Positions 1 to 6,020 of a stretch of DNA of 64,000 nt are shown one piece after another. The position numbers and the translations under genes are program-made. The DNA lies in assembly GCF_900163715.1 (NCBI RefSeq), contig NZ_FWFF01000001.1:1-64000 (forward strand). Direction: 5' to 3'. This stretch comes from Brevibacterium yomogidense. Lineage in GTDB: Bacteria; Actinomycetota; Actinomycetes; Actinomycetales; Brevibacteriaceae. Under the pieces are notes generated by a model that saw only the letters and a program-made list of their open reading frames with translations, ran no database searches and was not told the DNA's origin. The stretch's first letter is position 1. Each line of letters begins with the position of its first letter.

Positions 1-742
1 GCAGCCGCCTCCCCCGCAGCAGCCCCCACAGCAGGGACAGCCGCAGCCGGCACAGCCGCAGTTCCAGTACGCCGGCGGTCAGCAGTATCCCCACGGTGGG
101 CGCCCGCACCCCTCCGGCGACCAGCCGCCCAATCGCCGCCGTCCCTGGCTCATCGCACTGGTCGCGGTCCTCGTGCTCGTCCTCGGGGTGGGGATCGGGT
201 GGGGGATGACGAATCTGCTGTCGCAGGACGACACCACTGCAGTAGCCGCCCCCAGTGAGGCGCCCTCGGCCCCGGCCTCGGCGTCGGCAGCACCTGCCCC
301 CTCCCAGTCAGCAGGAGCGGAGGACGGCGGCCCCGGATCGGCGCCGGCAGAGGAGCTCCCCGACGACCCGTCGGAAGCGCTCACGCAGATCTCTGAGACC
401 GACGAAGAAGAAGTGGTCGCGGAACTCGACGGCAAGTGGGTCCCGCAGATCAGCTCGAAGAAGGCCGGCATGGAGATCGACGGCAAGACGTGGACGGACG
501 AGGACATCCTCGCCGACCACCAGGCGCTGCGCGACGAGCACCCGCGCGTGCGACTCGTCTGGTCCGGCAACTTCGGAAGCTTCAAGGAAGGCGACTTCTG
601 GATCACGATCGCCGGGATCGGATACTCGGACGCCGAACAGGCACTGAGCTGGTGCGCGACGAACGGGCTCGGCCCCGATGACTGCTACGCGAAGCAGCTC
701 AACACGGGCGGCGGTCACGAGGGAACGACCAAGCTGCAGTAA
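1..742 (+). CDS. Pro/Gln-rich membrane-anchored protein, 5' end missing
   Basis: The reading frame is open from the first base (first whole codon at 2), so the start lies outside the window. About 45 visible residues are rich in Pro, Gln and Gly. A short basic stretch (NRRRPW) and one hydrophobic segment (LIALVAVLVLVLGVGIGWGM) follow, giving a cytoplasmic low-complexity N terminus and an outside C terminus. After an acidic Ala/Pro/Ser linker comes a compact domain of about 100 residues beginning WVPQISSKK, with the conserved-looking pieces LVWSGNFGSF, DFWITIAGI and ALSWC. I recall similar domains at the ends of actinobacterial membrane proteins, sometimes with kinase domains, but cannot confirm that from memory. 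No catalytic motif is visible; a surface sensing or wall-binding role is a guess. Confidence 0.8.
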   Translation, partial: QPPPPQQPPQQGQPQPAQPQFQYAGGQQYPHGGRPHPSGDQPPNRRRPWLIALVAVLVLVLGVGIGWGMTNLLSQDDTTAVAAPSEAPSAPASASAAPAPSQSAGAEDGGPGSAPAEELPDDPSEALTQISETDEEEVVAELDGKWVPQISSKKAGMEIDGKTWTDEDILADHQALRDEHPRVRLVWSGNFGSFKEGDFWITIAGIGYSDAEQALSWCATNGLGPDDCYAKQLNTGGGHEGTTKLQ

Positions 743-800
743 CAGGTTCCCCACCGCATTCGTAGGGGATTCCCCCTCCCCGCGGGGCGGCTCCGGTCGT

Positions 801-806
801 TAGCTT
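801..806 (+). promoter_or_regulatory. -10 box of a probable leaderless promoter
   Basis: TAGCTT lies exactly six bases before the ATG at 813, which puts the expected transcription start on the first base of the codon. No ribosome-binding site precedes the ATG. No clear -35 box is visible. Confidence 0.5.
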
Positions 807-812
807 CGAAGT

Positions 813-1493
813 ATGGGCACTCACTCATTCCGGCGCACAGGCTCATCCCGGCACACGCGCTCACCCCGACGAATTCACTCGCTTCGACACAGGGGCACCG
901 TCGGCGCGCCGATCCCCCGTTGGGTCGCGATCGCCGGATGGGCGGCCCTGCTCTTGCCGCTGCCATCAATCGTCTGGCGGCTCGCGATGCTCAGCGGCAT
1001 CGACATGGGGTTCCGCGACGCGGCGCTGTACCGCGATTCCGCGGAAGCCGCGATCTACGTGCTGGGACTCGACACCGTCCAGGTCCTGGTCGCGCTGCTG
1101 TGCTTCGGGCTCATCCGCCCCTGGAGCGAGGCACTGCCCCACTGGATTCCGGCCCTGGGCGGCAGGACGATCCACCGGCTGATCCCCACAGCGGTCGGAG
1201 CCGTCGGTGCCATCGCGCTGTGGTCGATCCTCCTGTCACTCGCAGTGGCCTTCACCCGCACGTGGATCGGGGCCACCACCGGGTGGACGCCAGACCTCGG
1301 GATGTCGGGCGGCGAGCGCGGCCTCCTGCTGGTCGCCTACATCCCGTTCTTCCTGTGGCCGATCGCCGTGTCCGCCGTCGTCGCGGGCTACTGGGTACGC
1401 CGGTCCCCGCACGGCACAGCCGGCCGCACACCGCTCACTGGTACGACACGAACCACGGGGTCGGTTCGACGTCCATCGTCTGCTCCGGCGTGA
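813..1493 (+). CDS. Four-helix integral membrane protein of unknown function
   Basis: A basic N terminus of about 35 residues rich in Arg, His and Ser precedes four hydrophobic segments at roughly 36-59, 80-101, 122-148 and 170-195, followed by a short polar tail. No enzymatic motif is visible, and I do not recognise the family beyond general resemblance to small actinobacterial membrane proteins with paired helices. The ATG is chosen because a TAGCTT box lies six bases upstream, as in other leaderless genes of this window. The last 59 bases overlap the end of the convergent lipoprotein gene, so the final 20 or so residues (Thr/Arg-rich) are probably an unselected tail. Function unknown. Confidence 0.7.
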   Translation: MGTHSFRRTGSSRHTRSPRRIHSLRHRGTVGAPIPRWVAIAGWAALLLPLPSIVWRLAMLSGIDMGFRDAALYRDSAEAAIYVLGLDTVQVLVALLCFGLIRPWSEALPHWIPALGGRTIHRLIPTAVGAVGAIALWSILLSLAVAFTRTWIGATTGWTPDLGMSGGERGLLLVAYIPFFLWPIAVSAVVAGYWVRRSPHGTAGRTPLTGTTRTTGSVRRPSSAPA

Positions 1494-2985
1494 ACGTGGG
1501 GTCGTCCTCGTCGTAGAAGTTCTTCCACGCCATCCGGATGCCCTCGGGCAGGTCTGCGCGCAGGCTGTCGTACGTGCCCATCTTCATGCCGGGAGTGCCG
1601 TTGCCGTCGGCGTGCAGCACCATGGCCAGCTCTTCGCGGGAGGCGTCGACATCCTCACGGTCGGCGATCATCGACCCGGAGAACTGATGCAGGATGAAGA
1701 CCTTCTGCGGCAGGTTGTTCTCCTGCGTGAGATCGGCCAGCCAGGTGGCGACCTCGTTGACCTCCGCCGCATCGACGGAGCCGATCTGCTCGAGATGCTT
1801 CTGCCCGTCCTCCAACCGCCATTCGGGATCGAGCGCGAGGCCGACGTGCGGCTCCTTCAGCAGGTCCTCGTACAGCTTCGCCTGCTCGAGGAAGTGCGTG
1901 GTGCCGGGCTGCAGGTCGAGGACCACGTAGATCCCCTCCTCTGCCGCGCGATCGATCCACGGCCGCAGGGTCTCCGGGTCGACCTCCGCCGAATAGTCGC
2001 CGTCCGCCCCCGGCTGGCTCGAGGCGATGGTCGTGATGATCTCCATCGCGGGGAGCGCCGGGACGTCGCTGTGGTCGTCGTACTCGGCGGCGAGGTCCTG
2101 CACCCGTTGGACTGTCGCATCGAGGTCCTGTTCCCCCAGGATGCCCATGGACGGGACGCCCGGGGATCCGTAGGCGGCGATCATCCGGCGACCGGGGAAC
2201 GCGAGCTGCCCGCCGCCGGGCAGCTCCGGCGCGGTGCGTGCGGTCGCCATGCGGCGCTCGACGACCTCGGCATCTCCGAAGGCCGCTCCCAGCGCGAGGA
2301 CCCCGTCGCCGTCCGATGCCTGGGCCGCGGCGACACTGTCCGAGGTCGCTCGCGGATCTGCGGTCGGCACCTCGGCGACGGCGCCTGCGGCGGCCTCGAC
2401 CGAGGCCCGGGCCACCACGGAACCGGGCGCCTCGGCCGGATCGAGCAGGAGGGTGGCGGCGGCCTCGGCGTCGGGTTCCGCGATCTGCGGCTCGGAGCCG
2501 TCCACTGAGAGGTCCTCGGGGTCGAACTCGAGGGTCTCGAGACCGGAGTCACCGGCCTCACCGTCGGCGCCGGAATCATCACCGTCCGCGCCCTCACCGC
2601 CGGTGTCGGACCCCGTCCCCGCGGGGACGAGCACGGTCTCCGCGCCCAGGCGCTCGAGTTCGTCGGCGAGCTCTGATGCGGAACCCAGCAGACCGGGGAC
2701 ACCCAGCTCGCCGGCCATGCCGGCCACTGCCTCGGCGGACTCAGCCGGTCCCAGGACGACGACATCGGCGGATTCGAAGGCGAGAGTCGATGCTGCGACG
2801 GTCGCCTCGACGGGATCGTCCGCGGGGGCTGCGGTCGTGGCGCCCGCCTGGGTCCGGGGGACGACCTCGGCCTCATCGGTGCTGCAGGCGGCGAGGCCAC
2901 CGGTCGCGAGCACTGCGGTGAGCCCGGCAGCGGCGAATCGAGCGGTGGGGAACCGGTCGGCGGGGAAGGATCGGTGACGCGGCAT
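1435..2985 (-). CDS. Secreted lipoprotein with C-terminal barrel-like domain
   Basis: The N terminus has Arg residues, a hydrophobic stretch and the lipobox LAAC, so the mature protein should be lipid-anchored outside the membrane. Residues about 50-130 alternate short beta-alpha units (VVVLGPAESAEAV, LERLGAETVLV), reminiscent of cell-wall-binding repeat 2 folds. An acidic linker follows, then a domain of about 280 residues with barrel-like spacing: PALPAMEIIT, IYVVLDLQPG, VGLALDPEWR, KVFILHQFSG and IRMAWKNFYD. Acidic residues end several predicted strands, as in glycoside-hydrolase-like TIM barrels, but I cannot assign an active site. The start at 2985 is preferred because GAGGAG precedes it by a normal distance; the frame stays open upstream to a TTG at 3027. 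Confidence 0.75.
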   Translation of the reverse strand: MPRHRSFPADRFPTARFAAAGLTAVLATGGLAACSTDEAEVVPRTQAGATTAAPADDPVEATVAASTLAFESADVVVLGPAESAEAVAGMAGELGVPGLLGSASELADELERLGAETVLVPAGTGSDTGGEGADGDDSGADGEAGDSGLETLEFDPEDLSVDGSEPQIAEPDAEAAATLLLDPAEAPGSVVARASVEAAAGAVAEVPTADPRATSDSVAAAQASDGDGVLALGAAFGDAEVVERRMATARTAPELPGGGQLAFPGRRMIAAYGSPGVPSMGILGEQDLDATVQRVQDLAAEYDDHSDVPALPAMEIITTIASSQPGADGDYSAEVDPETLRPWIDRAAEEGIYVVLDLQPGTTHFLEQAKLYEDLLKEPHVGLALDPEWRLEDGQKHLEQIGSVDAAEVNEVATWLADLTQENNLPQKVFILHQFSGSMIADREDVDASREELAMVLHADGNGTPGMKMGTYDSLRADLPEGIRMAWKNFYDEDDPTFTPEQTMDVEPTPWFVSYQ

Positions 2986-3131
2986 GGATCTCCTCATCTG
3001 AGCGGCGGGCACATCAAGAATATCCAAGGTCAGTTGTCACCATGGCAGCACCCGGTCGGCCTGTCGCGCTCCGATTCCCGGAGGGCGCAGCGACCTCGCG
3101 CGGCCGCTGGTCGTGCTCGCGCGGCCGCTGG

Positions 3132-3137
3132 TAGCTT
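3132..3137 (+). promoter_or_regulatory. -10 box of a probable leaderless promoter
   Basis: TAGCTT ends six bases before the ATG at 3144, the same box and spacing as at 801. There is no Shine-Dalgarno sequence and no convincing -35 box. Confidence 0.45.
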
Positions 3138-3143
3138 CAGGGC

Positions 3144-3443
3144 ATGGATGACTCCGGCACGACCGCGATCGCGACGGTCCAGATCGACAACGACCTCACA
3201 CGCGTGACGGAATGGCGGTTCCCGCCCGGCACGCAGACCGGGATGCACACCCACGCACTCGACTACGTGGTCGTCCCCACGACGAGTGGGACCCTGCGCG
3301 TGCGCACCCCGGACGGCGACTTCGACAACGTGCTGGAGCCCGGAGCCTCCTATACCCGCCCGATCGGCAGCACCCACAACGTGGTGAACGAGACCGATCA
3401 GGAGTGCGCGTTCGTGGAGGTCGAGTTCAAGCAGCGCGGCTGA
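3144..3443 (+). CDS. Small cupin-domain protein
   Basis: This 99-residue protein is one cupin fold. Motif 1 is visible as PPGTQTGMHTHALDYVVV, where the two His and following residues would bind a metal. Motif 2 is PIGSTHNVVNET, whose His is the third ligand. The sheet is completed by GTLRVRTPDGDF and a C-terminal strand ending in FVEVEF. The size is normal for single-domain cupins, which range from metal-dependent dioxygenases and isomerases to simple binding proteins; the substrate cannot be read from sequence. The gene stands alone between two genes on the other strand, with its own leaderless-type promoter. Confidence 0.85.
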   Translation: MDDSGTTAIATVQIDNDLTRVTEWRFPPGTQTGMHTHALDYVVVPTTSGTLRVRTPDGDFDNVLEPGASYTRPIGSTHNVVNETDQECAFVEVEFKQRG

Positions 3444-3485
3444 TCCGGTCCCGGGTCGACTGCTCACTCGGGCCGGATCTGAGCC

Positions 3486-4310
3486 TCAGACCAGTGCGAC
3501 CTTCCGGTTCCACGACCGCACCGTGCGCCAGTAGCACACGACTCCGAGCAGCATCATGGGCGGGATGAAGGCCAGCGGCATGGCGTCGTCGGGTGTGCTC
3601 ACACTGGCAGTCACCTCTGCGAGGAAGTCGAACCGCACGAACCCCAGCGTGCCCCCGGTCATTCCGATGCCCACCGGGAATGCGAAGAACGCGGCGAAGA
3701 CGAGCACCTGGCAGAGTCCATAGAGGACGAGGTAGACGACGACCGGGCCGCCCAGGCCCAGTCGGTTGATCGGCGCCTCGCTGCCGATCGACGCACTGAA
3801 GGTGAACATCGCCTGCCCCGCCAGTACGAGGCCGAGGAGTGCCGCAGCAGCGCCGAGCAGCATGAGCGGAGAGAGGACCGCAGTGGTGGTGGCCCACAGC
3901 TCCCGCACCGCAGCGACCAGGCCGATGTCGACGATGCCGCCGGCTGCGAGACCCCACCATAAGAGGGGGATCAGCAGCACCGTCACGACCATGCCTGCGA
4001 GGACCACAAGGGTCATGTGCAGGAACTTCGCCGCGAAGATCTTTCCTCCGCTGATCGGCAGCGTCTGCGTGAAGTATCCGGTGCGGCCGTAGCTCGAGCG
4101 CCAGTAGTCGACGGCGAGGAGCACCTGGAGGACAGGAGCGTACGCACTGAGGACCACTGCGCCGAGGACGACACCGAAGATTGAGAGCCCTGGCCATCCG
4201 GGAGCGACCAGCAGCGTGGCCCCGACGACGCCGAGGACGGCGCCCCCCGTGACGGTTCCCACCATCACGCGCGTGCGCTTCCATTCGTATGCCATGAGTG
4301 TGGCGATCAT
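3486..4310 (-). CDS. ABC transporter permease (ABC-2 type)
   Basis: The 274-residue protein starts MIATLMAYEWKRTR, the short cytoplasmic lead typical of ABC-2 permeases, followed by six hydrophobic segments: about 17-38, 42-65, 100-130, 145-175, 185-215 and 235-258. It should pair with the ATPase just upstream; the genes overlap by four bases (ATGA), which indicates translational coupling. The regulator-ATPase-permease order matches YtrA-type GntR/ABC operons, often linked to cell-envelope stress or antibiotic export in Gram-positive bacteria. The cargo is unknown. Confidence 0.87.
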   Translation of the reverse strand: MIATLMAYEWKRTRVMVGTVTGGAVLGVVGATLLVAPGWPGLSIFGVVLGAVVLSAYAPVLQVLLAVDYWRSSYGRTGYFTQTLPISGGKIFAAKFLHMTLVVLAGMVVTVLLIPLLWWGLAAGGIVDIGLVAAVRELWATTTAVLSPLMLLGAAAALLGLVLAGQAMFTFSASIGSEAPINRLGLGGPVVVYLVLYGLCQVLVFAAFFAFPVGIGMTGGTLGFVRFDFLAEVTASVSTPDDAMPLAFIPPMMLLGVVCYWRTVRSWNRKVALV

Positions 4311-5020
4311 CGGAACATCCCCCTGAAGATCTGGTCGAGGCCCGCGGAGTGCTCCTCGCGGAGCTCATCGGCTGAGCCGGCGAGGACGACTCGGCCTCGG
4401 TTCATGAAGACTGCCTCGTCGAGCGCCTGCTCGAGGTCGTGCACGAGGTGCGTGGAGATGAGCATGAGCGCGTCGTCGTCGAATCCGCGGAGGATTCCGT
4501 CCAGGATCGTCTGGCGCGCGGCGGGGTCGACTCCGGAGATCGGCTCGTCGAGCAGGTATATGCGAGCCCTCCTCGAAAGGGCGAGCGCGATCTGCACCTT
4601 CTCCCGCATGCCCTTCGACATCTGCTTCAGCCGCATGGACTCGTCGAGTCCGAAGAATCCGACGAGCTCATGGGCCCGGTCCTCGTCGAAGTCCGCGAAG
4701 AAGTCGCGGAACATCGCGATGCACTCGCTCGCCCTGGCGCCGTTGGGCAGCGCGCTCGCATCCGGGAGGTAGGAGACGAGCGCCTTCGATTCCGGCCCGG
4801 GCGCATGGCCGGCGATCGTCGCCTCTCCCGTATAGCCGGTCAGCACTCCGGCCAGGATCTTCAGCAGCGTGGTCTTCCCACATCCGTTCGGCCCCAGCAG
4901 CCCGACGATCCGACCCGGACCGAGGTCCAGGTCCACACCGCCCAGCGCCTGCCTGGCGCCGTATCTGAGCTGCAGGTCGCGGGTCCGCACGAGTGGCGGA
5001 TCGCTCGTCTCATCGGTCAT
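4307..5020 (-). CDS. ABC transporter ATP-binding protein (YtrB-like)
   Basis: A single nucleotide-binding domain of about 230 residues carries all key motifs: Walker A GPNGCGKTT, a signature region with MSKGMREKVQIALAL in place of LSGGQ (usual in YtrB/EcsA-like proteins), Walker B IYLLDEP, and H-loop STHLVHDL. It would hydrolyse ATP to drive the permease encoded next. I chose the ATG at 5020 because GAGGAG lies about 10 bases upstream and the domain begins shortly after. The frame is also open back to an ATG at 5164 that overlaps the GntR stop as ATGA; that would add a 48-residue Thr/Ala-rich leader with atypical codons. Both starts are possible. Confidence 0.88.
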   Translation of the reverse strand: MTDETSDPPLVRTRDLQLRYGARQALGGVDLDLGPGRIVGLLGPNGCGKTTLLKILAGVLTGYTGEATIAGHAPGPESKALVSYLPDASALPNGARASECIAMFRDFFADFDEDRAHELVGFFGLDESMRLKQMSKGMREKVQIALALSRRARIYLLDEPISGVDPAARQTILDGILRGFDDDALMLISTHLVHDLEQALDEAVFMNRGRVVLAGSADELREEHSAGLDQIFRGMFR

Positions 5021-5160
5021 CGTGCCCGTGCTCCTCAGCTGTTCAGTCCTCATGGCTCGTGCCGTTCTCAGATATGCGGACAGCGGTGTCGCCGTCAGAT
5101 TGCTCTTCCCACCTGTCGCTGCACCGGTCTCTGCCGTGCCTGTCGTCGCCGTTGCTGCGG

Positions 5161-5541
5161 TCATCGTGCTCGGTCATCTCCGTCATGCTGGTTCCATCTG
5201 TCATCGAGGAGTCGTTGGATCTGTGCGCGGTCCAGGCCCAGCCCCCGCGCCCGGGCGATGAAGTCATCCGCAGCGTCACCGACGAGCTCGACGCGCAACC
5301 GGTCCAGCCGGTCCCCGTCGTCGGTGACATAGCGGCCTGCGGTGCGCTCCGACCGGCAGAGGCCCTCGCGCTCCAGTTCCGCCAGAGCCCGCTGCACCGT
5401 GTTGGGGTTGACCCCCACGTCCACCGCGAGTTCGCGCACACCGGGGACGCGAGCACCCGCCGCCCACTCTCCCGTCGCCATCCGGCGCGAGAAGTCGGCG
5501 ACCAGCTGGACCCAGATGGGAGTCGATGTATCGAACTGCAT
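5161..5541 (-). CDS. GntR-family transcriptional regulator, YtrA-like
   Basis: The 126-residue protein begins with the GntR winged helix: MQFDTSTPIWVQLVADFSRR, then VPGVRELAVDVGVNPNTVQRALAELEREGL. The C-terminal part is a short helical dimerisation region of about 50 residues, not an FCD or UTRA effector domain, which defines the YtrA subgroup. Such proteins usually repress the ABC operon they belong to. A GGGGAGG ribosome-binding site precedes the ATG, and a near-ideal palindrome lies 18 bases upstream of the start (5559-5590), so autorepression of the whole three-gene operon is likely. The inducer is unknown. Confidence 0.9.
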   Translation of the reverse strand: MQFDTSTPIWVQLVADFSRRMATGEWAAGARVPGVRELAVDVGVNPNTVQRALAELEREGLCRSERTAGRYVTDDGDRLDRLRVELVGDAADDFIARARGLGLDRAQIQRLLDDRWNQHDGDDRAR

Positions 5542-5558
5542 CCGCGCCTCCCCTCTCG

Positions 5559-5590
5559 TGTCACTGTATTAAGTGATTAATACAGTGACA
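5559..5590. promoter_or_regulatory. 32-bp perfect palindrome, probable GntR operator
   Basis: Two 14-base arms, TGTCACTGTATTAA and its exact complement, are separated by GTGA. The AT-rich arms stand out in GC-rich DNA and contain possible -35 (TGTCAC) and -10 (TACAGT) elements for the GntR operon with a 16-base spacer. A dimer bound here would block the promoter. Confidence 0.8.
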
Positions 5591-5630
5591 CAGAGTGCGC
5601 GGCGACGTCAAGAACTGCGCCCCGCGCCCT

Positions 5631-5700
5631 CGCCTGGTTGACGAGTCGCACCTGCTTGTCGAGTGCGCCTGGTTGACGAGTCGCACCTGTTCGTCGAGTG
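5631..5700. repeat. Tandem direct repeat, two 35-bp units
   Basis: Two abutting 35-base units (5631-5665 and 5666-5700) begin CGCCTGGTTGACGAGTCGCA and end GTCGAGTG; they differ at only a few central bases. Each unit also holds GACGAG and CTTGTC/TTCGTC parts that are partly self-complementary. They sit in the non-coding stretch 5591-6020, in which I see no gene. The rest of that stretch is C-rich with CACCCAC-like runs. Confidence 0.75.
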
Positions 5701-5753
5701 AGTGCAAACCGGCCCGCCGGACGGCTCGCCGGGACCAGGTTGTACTCACTCGA
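5694..5753. repeat. Imperfect inverted repeat (possible hairpin)
   Basis: The arm TCGAGTGAGTGCAAAC (5694-5709) faces GTTGTACTCACTCGA (5739-5753), which is complementary except for one mismatch and one extra base. The 29-base loop is itself GC-rich. The left arm overlaps the end of the tandem repeat, so the two may form one intergenic element. Confidence 0.55.
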
Positions 5754-6020
5754 GCGCGGCCCACCCACTCCCCGGCGACTCACCCGGACTCCGGCAGCTC
5801 ACGCGGGCCCCGCCACTCATGTCCACCGCCCACGCCCCACCACCCACGTCCACCGCTCACCCCACCTCCCACGCCCACCACCTACGTCCGCCGTTCACTC
5901 GCCGTTCCCCCGCGCGTCCATCGCACGTCGCTGATTCTGTGAAGAACCTGGGTAGTGTGTGAGCGTCACGTCACAGCCCTGCACGCCGTGCGGGCACCGA
6001 CAGAACGAGGACTGGACTCC

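Noticed and set aside
5631..5700. Possible CRISPR repeats
   Set aside because: Only two units, directly abutting with no spacers, and no cas genes in the window.
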